Of a stretch of DNA of 64,000 nucleotides, positions 23,181 to 31,526 are shown piece after piece (the stretch's first letter is position 1; every line of letters starts with the position of its first letter). Position numbers and translations under genes: made by a program. Source of the DNA: Blastocladiella emersonii ATCC 22665 (lineage: Eukaryota > Blastocladiomycota > Blastocladiomycetes > Blastocladiales > Blastocladiaceae); the NCBI GenBank assembly GCA_025594325.1, contig JANHCV010000005.1, positions 27,501 to 91,500 of the forward strand, in the 5' to 3' direction. The notes under the pieces were generated by a model. The model ran no database searches. It saw only the letters and a list, made by a program, of their open reading frames with translations, and was not told the origin of the DNA.

Positions 23181-24974
23181 CTAGCGCGTGCCGAGGATCC
23201 CGGCGGCGACGAGCTTGCGGATCTTGTCGGCGATGGCGGGGTTCCGCATGTGCTCGCGGGCGGCTCCGGGGTCCTCCTGCATCTGCTGCAGGATCTGGTT
23301 CATGACGGGGTCGGACAGGATGGCCTGGATCTCGGGGTCGCGCATGGCGGCCTTGGCGCGCTCCTCGCGCGACTGCTGCGCGTCGCCCTCGCCGCCGTTG
23401 CCCGCGCCGTACATGGACGCGTAGATCTTCTGCATCTGGGCCTGAATCTCGCCAGCGTGCTTGCCCTCGACGTCGGCCTTGGACGCGAGCTCGCACGTCT
23501 CGAGGGCCTTGGAGTGCTCGCGCGTGAAGTGCTGGATGGCGGCCTTGCGGATGTAGGCCTTGACGAACTTGTCGTCGCGGGCGATGGCCGCGTCGCAGTC
23601 CTTGATGGCCTCGGGGATGGCGCCGAGCTTGTGGTAGCACGCGGCGCGGTTCGAGTAGGCGCGCGGGTCGGCCTCGTTGCGGGCAATGCCCTCCGTGTAC
23701 TCCTTGACGGCGTCGGCGTACAGCTGCTGCTTGAACAGGTCGTTGCCGCGGTCGCGCGCCGCGTCCGACAGGGCCGGGTCGTGGTACGCCTGCTTGCGCT
23801 GGGTCTCGAGCGCCTTCTCCGTGTCGCGCAGGCGCGTGAGCGTGTCGGCGGTGCGGTGCTCCATGAGCGACTTGTTGTAGGCCTTAATGGCGGCCTCGAG
23901 GTCGCCCTTCTTGACCTGGGCGTTGCCGATGCGGGCGAGGGCGCGGGCGATCAGCTTGAAGTCGGCGCGGTTGGAGCGGCCAACCTCAACGGCCTTCTCG
24001 CACTGCTCAATGCACTCGTCGTACTGGGCCTGCTCAAAGTAGACGGCGGCCATGTTGGTGAGGATGCTGGCCTCGGTCTCGTCGGACAGGGTCCAGGCCT
24101 CGTTGTAGTGGGCGAGGGCCGTGGCAAAGTCGCGCTTCTTGTAGGCGGCGTTACCCAGCTCCTTGGCGGCGAGCATGGCCTCGCGGCGCTTGGCACGCTC
24201 CTGCTCCTCGACGTCAATCTCCTCCTCGTGCGGGTCGACGGCCATGGGCGAGGCGGGGCGAGCGGGGCGGGCGGGCGAGGCGCTGCACGGAGCGGCGCGC
24301 TCGCGGGTGGGGGACGGCGAGCGGGAGCGCGAGCGAGCATCGGCGGCGGCGGGCTTGGCCTCGGCGGTGGCAGCGAGCTCGGCGGCCTCCTCCTCGGAGT
24401 GGGCGACGCCGAGGCCGAGGAGGGTGAAGAGGGTGGTCATGACCTTCTGGTCCTGCAGGTTGGACATGGCCGACTTGGGGTTGGCGATCATGGCGCGGAT
24501 CTTGGCGACGTAGGCCTGGTCGGCGAGGAAGGGGGCGAGCTTCGGGTTGGCGGCGATCTTGGCCCAGATGCCCTCGTTGAGGTGCTCGGCAAAGGGGTCG
24601 TTGGTGGCGGCCTCGAGGGCGTTGTTGACGTCCTCGAGCCCCTTGCGCAGCAGGGCGTTGTCGGGGTCGAGCTCGAGGCCGCGGCGGTACGACTCGCGGG
24701 CGGCGTCGAGGTTGCCGGCGCCGTGGTGGGCGGCGCCGAGGCGCGAGTAGCCCTTGACCCACTTGGGGTTGAGGGCGACCGTCTGCTCGGCGTCGGCGCG
24801 CGCGTCGTCGAAGCGCTTGAGCGAGGCGTAGGCGGCCGAGCGGTTGGAGAAGAGGACGTGGTTGGTCGGGTCGGCGGCGATGGCGAGCGAGAACTGCTCG
24901 ATGGCCTCGTCGAACTGGCCGGCCGAGAAGGCCTTGTTGCCGAGGGCCTTGTGGTGGTCAGCGGTCGATGCCAT
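23181..24974 (-). CDS. STI1: Hsp70/Hsp90 organising co-chaperone STI1/HOP
   Basis: Intronless, 597 residues (yeast Sti1 has 589). It bridges Hsp70 and Hsp90 during client transfer in the cytosol. Domains: TPR1 about 4-118 (starts HKALGNKAFSAGQFDEAIEQ), DP1 about 135-195 (Asp/Pro-rich helices), a linker rich in Ser/Arg and Pro (about 215-255, including SRSRSPSPTRER), TPR2A about 262-385 (KELGNAAYKKRDFATALAHY), TPR2B about 400-510 (RDRGNDLFKQQLYADAVKEY) and DP2 about 540-595 ending in a Gly-Thr-Arg tail. All three TPR blocks and both DP domains are present. The RS-like linker is unusual and could be a phosphorylation or localisation site. The gene is divergent from phosphoglycerate mutase. No consensus heat-shock element is certain upstream. 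Confidence 0.96.
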   Translation of the reverse strand: MASTADHHKALGNKAFSAGQFDEAIEQFSLAIAADPTNHVLFSNRSAAYASLKRFDDARADAEQTVALNPKWVKGYSRLGAAHHGAGNLDAARESYRRGLELDPDNALLRKGLEDVNNALEAATNDPFAEHLNEGIWAKIAANPKLAPFLADQAYVAKIRAMIANPKSAMSNLQDQKVMTTLFTLLGLGVAHSEEEAAELAATAEAKPAAADARSRSRSPSPTRERAAPCSASPARPARPASPMAVDPHEEEIDVEEQERAKRREAMLAAKELGNAAYKKRDFATALAHYNEAWTLSDETEASILTNMAAVYFEQAQYDECIEQCEKAVEVGRSNRADFKLIARALARIGNAQVKKGDLEAAIKAYNKSLMEHRTADTLTRLRDTEKALETQRKQAYHDPALSDAARDRGNDLFKQQLYADAVKEYTEGIARNEADPRAYSNRAACYHKLGAIPEAIKDCDAAIARDDKFVKAYIRKAAIQHFTREHSKALETCELASKADVEGKHAGEIQAQMQKIYASMYGAGNGGEGDAQQSREERAKAAMRDPEIQAILSDPVMNQILQQMQEDPGAAREHMRNPAIADKIRKLVAAGILGTR

Positions 24975-25279
24975 GGTGTCGATCAGTCGCGGGTGGTGCG
25001 TCGGGGGAGCGTGGGTGAGGGGCGGAGGGGGCGGGCCGTTTTGAGGAGCGAGTCGGAGTCGGAGTCCAAGTCGCAGCGAACCCGGCCGAAGCGAAGGGGC
25101 GCGAAGTTCACCGCGCCGCCCTGCCACGCCTGTCGGCCGCCACGCGCTCGGGCGGGCCCGCCGATTAGACGCGTTTTCCTGCACCTCATGCTATCGCGCC
25201 GCCGCCAATAAATAGCGGGGGCAGCCTCGCAAGAAACCCGCCCTCCCGCAGACGCACCACGTATCAACCACCGCCAACC
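24975..25279. promoter_or_regulatory. Shared divergent promoter, STI1 / phosphoglycerate mutase
   Basis: 305 bp between the two start codons. An AT-rich patch AATAAATA near 25206-25213 lies about 70 bp before the mutase ATG and may serve as its TATA-like element. Scattered GAA triplets on the STI1 side do not form a clean heat-shock element. A GAGTCG-type triplication lies near 25045-25065. Confidence 0.4.
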
Positions 25280-26944
25280 ATGTCGACCACCCCGCCCATG
25301 CCCGCCGAGGCCACGCTCAACCTCGCGCCGGTGCCGCTGCCGGCCGACGCGGCGCCGCCGGCCGTCGCCAACAAGGTGTGCCTGATCGCCATCGACGGGT
25401 GGGGCGTGTCGCCGCTCGAGGACGCGACGGGCGACGCGATCCGCGGCGCCGAGACCCACGCCATGACGGACCTGCGCGACCGCCACACGTACACGACGCT
25501 GGCCGCACACGGGCTCGCCGTCGGCCTGCCCGACGGCCTCATGGGCAACTCGGAGGTCGGCCACCTCAACATCGGCGCCGGCCGCGTCGTCTACCAGGAC
25601 ATTGTGCGCATCGACCTCGCCGTCCAGCGCGACACGCTCGGCTCGCTGCCCGCCGTCGACGCCGCCTTCGCGCGCGCCAAGGCCACCACCGGCCGCCTGC
25701 ACCTCGTCGGCCTCGTCTCGGACGGCGGCGTGCACTCGCACCAGAACCACCTCTACTCGCTGCTGCGCGCCGCCCGCAAGGCCGGCGTCCCCAAGACCTT
25801 CATCCACTTCATCGGCGACGGCCGCGACACGGCCCCCAAGTCGGGCGCCGGCTACCTGCGCCAGCTGCTCGACTTCATCCACACCGAGAACGAGGGCTAC
25901 GGCACCGTCGCCACCATTGTCGGCCGCTACTACGCCATGGACCGCGACAAGCGCTGGGAGCGCGTCTCGCTCGCCCTCGACGCCTATCTCGAGGGCAAGG
26001 GCGATGTCATCGAGGGCGGCAACACGGCCGACGCGCTGGTCGCCGCCGTCGAGGCCCGCTACGACGCCGGCCAGACGGACGAGTTCCTGACCCCGCTCGT
26101 GGCCGCGGGCGCCGAGGGCACCTTTGCCAAGGGCGACACGGTCTTCACCTTCAACTACCGCTCGGACCGCATGCGCCAGCTCGTCGCCTCGCTCGACGCG
26201 CGGTGCGGCGCCTTCTCGCCGCTCGCCGCCACGGTCGCCCTGCCCGAGGACCTGCACCTGACGTGCATGACCCAGTACAAGGCCGACTTCCCCTTCCCCG
26301 TCGCGTTCCCCGCCCAGACCATGGACAACTGCCTCGCCGAGGTGCTCGCCAAGAACCACCTCGCCCAGTGCCACATTGCCGAGACGGAAAAGTACGCCCA
26401 CGTCACCTTCTTCTTCAACGGCGGCTGCGAGACCCAGTTTGTCGGCGAGGACCGCGTCCTGGTCCCCTCGCCGCGCGTCGCCACCTACGACCTGCAGCCC
26501 GCCATGTCGGCCGCCGCCGTCGGCGACGCCGTGGCCGCGACGCTCGCCAAGGAGACGTACCCGTTCGTCATGTGCAACTTTGCCCCGCCCGACATGGTCG
26601 GCCACACGGGCAAGCTGCTGCCCGCCATCGAGGGCGTCACGGCCACGGACAAGGCGATTGGTGTGATTGCCGCCGCGTGCAAGGCCCACGGCTACGTGCT
26701 CGTCGTCACGGCCGACCACGGCAACGCCGAGAAGATGCTCGACGACAAGGGCGAGCCGCACACGGCCCACACCACGGCCCGCGTCCCGCTCGCCATCATG
26801 CACCCGACCGACGGCGAGAAGGTGCGCATCGTCGCCGACGACGTGGCCCACGCCCTGTGCGATGTCGCGCCCACGGTGCTCGACCTCATGGGCCTGCCGA
26901 TCCCCGCCGAGATGGACGGCAAGTCGCTGCTGGCCAAGGCCTAA
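25280..26944 (+). CDS. 2,3-bisphosphoglycerate-independent phosphoglycerate mutase
   Basis: Glycolytic/gluconeogenic enzyme interconverting 3- and 2-phosphoglycerate through a phosphoserine intermediate, needing two divalent metal ions. Intronless, 554 residues, slightly long because of a roughly 30-residue Pro/Ala-rich N-terminal extension. Diagnostic text: AIDGWG (metal-binding Asp39), LMGNSEVGHLNIGAGR (nucleophile Ser91), DGGVHSHQNH, IGDGRDT, FNYRSDRMRQL, and near the C-terminus VTADHGNAEKML (metal ligands) with HTAHTTARVP. All catalytic features appear intact. This is the alkaline-phosphatase-superfamily enzyme, not the yeast cofactor-dependent type. It converges on the next gene with an 86-bp gap. 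Confidence 0.97.
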   Translation: MSTTPPMPAEATLNLAPVPLPADAAPPAVANKVCLIAIDGWGVSPLEDATGDAIRGAETHAMTDLRDRHTYTTLAAHGLAVGLPDGLMGNSEVGHLNIGAGRVVYQDIVRIDLAVQRDTLGSLPAVDAAFARAKATTGRLHLVGLVSDGGVHSHQNHLYSLLRAARKAGVPKTFIHFIGDGRDTAPKSGAGYLRQLLDFIHTENEGYGTVATIVGRYYAMDRDKRWERVSLALDAYLEGKGDVIEGGNTADALVAAVEARYDAGQTDEFLTPLVAAGAEGTFAKGDTVFTFNYRSDRMRQLVASLDARCGAFSPLAATVALPEDLHLTCMTQYKADFPFPVAFPAQTMDNCLAEVLAKNHLAQCHIAETEKYAHVTFFFNGGCETQFVGEDRVLVPSPRVATYDLQPAMSAAAVGDAVAATLAKETYPFVMCNFAPPDMVGHTGKLLPAIEGVTATDKAIGVIAAACKAHGYVLVVTADHGNAEKMLDDKGEPHTAHTTARVPLAIMHPTDGEKVRIVADDVAHALCDVAPTVLDLMGLPIPAEMDGKSLLAKA

Positions 26945-27030
26945 CCTTGTTCTAGTTGATGGAGTGTGTCTGTGTGGGATGGTAGTATTGCAAATGCATG
27001 TATTTACGCTTTCTGGACTGGACGCTGTTG

Positions 27031-28941
27031 CTATTGGGCGCGCAAAACGTACAGGTACGGCCCGCGGTGTACGACGAGCGTGTCGTGGCGGTCGCCGACC
27101 CACAGCAGGTCGACCGAGTCAGCGACGACCGAGGTCGCAAACTCGTCGTCGTCGTCGTCGTCCTCGCCGCTTTCAGACCCATCGCTTTTGGCCGCCTGGG
27201 ACGCGCTGTCGTCCTCATCATCCTCATCGACCCAGCCGGCCTCGTCGCCGCTCTCGTCGCTCCACGCGTTGTCGCCGTCGTCCTCCACAGCATCCTCGGG
27301 GACGCGGTTCCCGGTGCGCCAGCCGAGCTCGGCGCCGGGAATCTCCCAGTGGCACAGGACGAGCGGTGCGGCGTCTCCGCCGTCGACAATGAGACGCGGC
27401 TCGACGTGGCCGTCAAACGCGCGCCACACTTTCTCGGCCTGCTCGGCGCGGCGCACTTCGGCGGGCGATCGCGTGGGCGGCGGGCGGACGACGCGGCCAA
27501 ACTTGCGCACGGCATTGTCCGTGTTGCGGCCAAAGGCGAGGAGCGGCGGGTACTGCTTGCCGGACGCGATGTCGAGGACCTGGATAGGCCCGTGCGGCGC
27601 GGCGGAGATGGCGAGGTGGTGGGCGATGACCGAGGCGAGGACGCCGCGCGGGAGGGATCCCTCGTACAGGACCTCGGCGGGCGTGGGCATGGTCTGGTCG
27701 GTGACCGGGGTCTGCGACGGCGTGATGGGGAGGGTCTGGACGCGCAGCGCGCAGCCGACGAGCGGGGCGACCTCGTCCTCCTCGCCGGGGCGGCACTGGA
27801 GGGCGCCAGCGAGGAACTGGTGCCACTTGCGGTGGGCGAGCGGCGAGGTGGTGCCGGGGCGCAGGGCCGGGTGCTCGGTGAGGAGCGAGGGGCGGACCCA
27901 GGGGCGCGGGAGGAAGGCCTCGGCGTGGACGCCGTTGGTGACCTGCAGCTCCTCGGTAATGCAGCGGCGCGAGATGGAGTAGATGGCGACGGCGCCGCCG
28001 GCGTAGGCGAGGGCGATGGCGTCGGGGGCGAGCGGAGCGAGGTGGTGGTAGAAGAGGCAGGTGCGCGGGATCTCGGTGCGCGAGGTCGGGTGCAGAGTGT
28101 CCGGGTCGACGGTCTCGATGACGGCGTGGTTGGATTCCGGGAGGAGGTAGGTGAGGGCGCGGGTGCCGTCGGGGAGGAGGAAGGCCTCCTCGCTGTAGAG
28201 GTCGGAGGTGATCTCGCGGGCGGTGCGCAGCTCGTCGTCGGCGCCGGGGCGGTCCCAGTACCACCAAAAGAGGTGGTCGGGCTCGTCGTCGTCGGGCGAG
28301 GCGATGACGACGAGGAAGCGTGCGTTGGGCGAGTCGACGGCGATGACCTTGAGGCAAAAGTCGGGCGGCAGGTCGATGGCGGGGTTGAGGCGGCCCGAGA
28401 AGCGCAAGGTGGCGACGGGGTTCAGGTCGGGGAGGGTGACGACGTGGGCGCAAAAGTAGCGGGCAAAGGAGGCGGTGAAGCCGTGGCCGTTGTCACGGTT
28501 GGGGACGAGGACCTCGTGGCGGCGCACGGCGAGGGCGACGAGGTGGTGCTTGTCGGCGGCGAGCCAGTCGTAGGCCTGGACCGTGTCGGTCGGGTCGTCG
28601 GGTGCGGCGTAGTCGAGGCGGGCGACGTCGAAGCGGGCGGCGGCCCAGGCGCGGTGGAAGCGCACCTGGTCCTCGACGGCGGCCCACCACGAGACGGGCA
28701 GGTCGGCGAGGCGCGGCGCGCGGCCGAGCATGTCGCGGGCGAGATCGCCGTTGCGGGCGAGGAACAGGGCGTGGGCGACGCGCTCGTCGCGGGCGAGCGA
28801 GCGCATGGCACGGCTGGCGCGCATGACGGCGGCCACGTCGCGCGCAGACCCGATCGCGGCGAGGTGGGTCAGCACGGTGATCCACAGCTCGGGCGACAGG
28901 TCTGTGCGGGCAGTTTGTGGGTCTTCCATTCTCAGTTGCAT
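27031..28941 (-). CDS. F-box-like protein with acidic C-terminus
   Basis: Intronless, 636 residues from the ATG at 28941 (a second ATG at 28929 would give 632). The N-terminus reads DLSPELWITVLTHLAAIGSA followed by a helical stretch with RASRAMRSLARDERV, which fits an F-box (SKP1-binding) domain at about residues 13-60. The middle (about 90-500) is rich in beta-strand-like text with WYWDRP and aromatic or Gly turns and may be an irregular beta-propeller, but no repeat consensus can be fixed. Around 540-610 is a long Asp/Glu/Ser-rich acidic tract, ending in a short hydrophobic C-terminal strand. If it is an F-box protein it would be a substrate adaptor of an SCF ubiquitin ligase. The substrate cannot be guessed. 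Confidence 0.7.
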   Translation of the reverse strand: MQLRMEDPQTARTDLSPELWITVLTHLAAIGSARDVAAVMRASRAMRSLARDERVAHALFLARNGDLARDMLGRAPRLADLPVSWWAAVEDQVRFHRAWAAARFDVARLDYAAPDDPTDTVQAYDWLAADKHHLVALAVRRHEVLVPNRDNGHGFTASFARYFCAHVVTLPDLNPVATLRFSGRLNPAIDLPPDFCLKVIAVDSPNARFLVVIASPDDDEPDHLFWWYWDRPGADDELRTAREITSDLYSEEAFLLPDGTRALTYLLPESNHAVIETVDPDTLHPTSRTEIPRTCLFYHHLAPLAPDAIALAYAGGAVAIYSISRRCITEELQVTNGVHAEAFLPRPWVRPSLLTEHPALRPGTTSPLAHRKWHQFLAGALQCRPGEEDEVAPLVGCALRVQTLPITPSQTPVTDQTMPTPAEVLYEGSLPRGVLASVIAHHLAISAAPHGPIQVLDIASGKQYPPLLAFGRNTDNAVRKFGRVVRPPPTRSPAEVRRAEQAEKVWRAFDGHVEPRLIVDGGDAAPLVLCHWEIPGAELGWRTGNRVPEDAVEDDGDNAWSDESGDEAGWVDEDDEDDSASQAAKSDGSESGEDDDDDDEFATSVVADSVDLLWVGDRHDTLVVHRGPYLYVLRAQ

Positions 28942-29135
28942 GTGGTGCTGTGACGCAGGCGGGGGAGGAGGGGAGAAGCGGAGGGGAGTCCCTTGAGCCG
29001 AGCCAGGAGCGAGCGACTCACTTGAAGCGTTAGGCCGAACGCGAACGCGACGGCCAAAGCGGGCGCGCACCCCGCCCCGACCCGCTCTTCCCCATCGACA
29101 CCGCATGAATCGAACCTGAGCGACCGCCAGCAACC

Positions 29136-31451
29136 ATGTCGCGCTTCCGCCGCACGCCTCGCCCGCGCGGCACCGTCGTCGAGCTCGAGACGCTGGCCAC
29201 CGCCCCTGGGCTCACCTTTGCCGCGCGTGCCCAGGTCCCGGCCCCGCTCGACCCGCTCCCCGACGACGACCCGCTCGAGCCCCTGGAGCCGCTCGAGCCG
29301 CTCGAGCCGCTTGAATCGCTGCTCGCGTTCCCGCTGCGTCCCGGGCGCGACACGCTCGACGCGCTCGACGCGCTCGACGACGCGGCGCCCCTGCCCTCCT
29401 TGCCCCCGCCGCGCCACGCGTCGCCGCCGCCGCCTCCCGCCCCGGACAGGGCACCGGCACCGTCGTCCCCGCGCTCGCCCGTTTCGCCCAAGCGCCTTGC
29501 CACCACGGCCGCGACCACGATCACGACCGCGGCACCCGCCACCTCGAGCACCGACTCGGCCCTCGTCGCCCCCGACGCCACCCCGCCCCCGCCCACGCTG
29601 CCGCCCGCGACCCTCTCGCCCATCCTGACCCCGGGCTCGCAGTTCCTCCTCGAGACACCACCGCTCGCCCGCGTGTCTTCTCCCACTGCTGCTGCTGCCC
29701 CGGTCGCCGCTGAACCCACCTCGCCGATCCCGCAACCGCTTGCGACCGCGACCGCGACCGCGACAGCGGCCGATGCCGACGCCGAACCCGAGTCGGAGCC
29801 TGCTGCGCCGCCGTCCCTGCCCGCCCCCGCCCAGGGCGAGCCGGTCTCGGCTGCATCTCCGCCGTCCTCCTCGCTCATCGTGGCCCCGCCCGCCTCGCTC
29901 GCCATCGACCCGCCCTCCACCCCGCCGCCGCGCCCGCGCGTCCGCCCGCCCCCGCGCAAGGAGACTCCCATTGTGGTCCCCGAACCTCGCCACCCGGGCG
30001 ACGACCCCTACGGCTTTGCCGCCCTCGAGCGCCGCGTCCAGCGCAGCCGCCCCTCGGCGACCGCGACTCAGGCCTCTGCAACTCCCGCCCCATCTGCGGC
30101 CACGCCCGCAGGAGCCGCGACGCCGCCCTCGGTCCCCTCCACATCCGCCGCTGCCGCTGCCGCTGCCGCCGTGCCCGTTGCTCCGCCGTCGCTCCCGAAC
30201 CCGGTCTCGCCGCCATCGCTCATCGCCGGCCTCCCCGCCGCTCCCGACACCACCACCCTCGACGACGTTGGCCTGAGCGGCCTCCCGCCTTCGCCCAAGC
30301 CCGCCCGCTCCGCCACCAGCGACGACGACGACGTCGACCTGTCCATCTTCTCCTACAAGCCCACCGGCCGCGCCGTCGACGCCCAGGCCCGCATCCGCAC
30401 CCAGCTCACCAACTTTGGCCTCGCCGCGCCCGCCGCTGCCACCAAGACCTCCGCCGCCCGCAAGTACACGTCCAACCGCCGCCGCGGCGGTACTGCTGGC
30501 ACTGCTGCCGCCGGCAAGGCGGCTGCTTCGGCCGCCCCCGCGCCCGTCGCCCCGACCCGCTTCCTCGGCGAGATCATCGGCAACGTGAGCCCGCTGCCCG
30601 CGCCCATGTCGCCCAACGGCCTCCTGACTTCGCCGCGCGTCTACTCGCCCGCCGCGCGCCGGAGCGCGCGCACGCTCGTCACAGCCGAGTCGCCCGCGCC
30701 CGCCGCGTCCTCGACCAAGAAGGCGGCGCCCAAGGGCCGCAAGAAGCCGGCAGCGGCGGCGACCCCGCCCAAGTCGCCCGTCAAGGGCACGCGCCAGTCG
30801 ACGCGCCGCTCGACCCGCGCTTCCGCTGCTTCGATCGCCGCGCAGGTCGCGACCGACTCGGACTCGGACTCGCGCTTGCACTCGGACGCGTCGCAGCGCG
30901 ACGAGCCGGCCGCCGCCGCTCCTGCACCATCAAAAAGCAAACGCACCGTGCCCGTAGTCCGCGTTCCCGTCGCCGGCAAGGCCAAGGCCAAGACTGCCAA
31001 GAGCGCGGCCATCGTCGACGACTCGGACGCGTCCTCGGCCGAGGAGCGCGAGGCGCCGCCCGCCGCCGCCACGTCTCGGAAACGCGCCGCCGCCGACGTG
31101 TTCGACATCCCGGTCGCCGACTCGGGCTCGGGGTCCGAGTCGGACCTGGCCCCATCGCCCGTCAAGCGACCGCGCATGACCGCCGGGTCGGCGCGGCCGC
31201 TCGCACAGCCCGCCAAGTCGGTCCCGACGCCCGCTAAGAAGGCACCAACGCCCGCTAAGAAGGCACCGACGCCCGCAAAGAAGCCGGCGGCCCCGGCCAA
31301 GAAGGCGCCGGCGCCCGCAAAGCGACCGCGCGAGCCGCCCGCCGACCCGTTCGCGCTGCCCTCGGACGACGACGCGCCTAGCGCGCCAACGAGCAAGCGC
31401 GGGCGGCGCGCAGCACCCGCACCCGCACGGACGGCCAAGAGCCGTCGCTGA
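29136..31451 (+). CDS. Basic low-complexity protein, probably nuclear
   Basis: Intronless, 771 residues, dominated by Pro, Ala and Ser; no family recognised. A few short stretches look conserved rather than random: VPEPRHPGDDPYGFAALERR (about 285-305), DLSIFSYKPTGRAVDAQARI (about 405-424) and FLGEIIGNVSPLPAPMSPNG (about 474-493). The last third has several Lys/Arg clusters that could be nuclear localisation signals (VKRPRM, SKRGRR), acidic DDSDASS/SDSDS patches, and tandem TPAKKAP units at about 700-730 resembling histone-H1-like tails. A chromatin or mitotic substrate role is an inference from composition only. It is divergent from the F-box gene with 194 bp between start codons. Confidence 0.75.
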   Translation: MSRFRRTPRPRGTVVELETLATAPGLTFAARAQVPAPLDPLPDDDPLEPLEPLEPLEPLESLLAFPLRPGRDTLDALDALDDAAPLPSLPPPRHASPPPPPAPDRAPAPSSPRSPVSPKRLATTAATTITTAAPATSSTDSALVAPDATPPPPTLPPATLSPILTPGSQFLLETPPLARVSSPTAAAAPVAAEPTSPIPQPLATATATATAADADAEPESEPAAPPSLPAPAQGEPVSAASPPSSSLIVAPPASLAIDPPSTPPPRPRVRPPPRKETPIVVPEPRHPGDDPYGFAALERRVQRSRPSATATQASATPAPSAATPAGAATPPSVPSTSAAAAAAAAVPVAPPSLPNPVSPPSLIAGLPAAPDTTTLDDVGLSGLPPSPKPARSATSDDDDVDLSIFSYKPTGRAVDAQARIRTQLTNFGLAAPAAATKTSAARKYTSNRRRGGTAGTAAAGKAAASAAPAPVAPTRFLGEIIGNVSPLPAPMSPNGLLTSPRVYSPAARRSARTLVTAESPAPAASSTKKAAPKGRKKPAAAATPPKSPVKGTRQSTRRSTRASAASIAAQVATDSDSDSRLHSDASQRDEPAAAAPAPSKSKRTVPVVRVPVAGKAKAKTAKSAAIVDDSDASSAEEREAPPAAATSRKRAAADVFDIPVADSGSGSESDLAPSPVKRPRMTAGSARPLAQPAKSVPTPAKKAPTPAKKAPTPAKKPAAPAKKAPAPAKRPREPPADPFALPSDDDAPSAPTSKRGRRAAPAPARTAKSRR

Positions 31452-31526
31452 GCCCTGCTTGGGACGAGTTACACTATAAGTTCTCTTTTTTTGGTGATCA
31501 GAAGATGGATATCGATGGAGGAGCGC

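Noticed and set aside
25070-25110. Heat-shock element upstream of STI1
   Set aside because: GAA triplets occur but the spacing does not give alternating nGAAnnTTCn units.
23250-25211. A 653-residue open frame antisense to STI1, and similar long antisense frames over most genes
   Set aside because: They mirror the codon pattern of the real gene on the other strand, are Leu/Val/Gly/Arg repetitive, and carry no motifs; they arise because stops are rare at this GC content.
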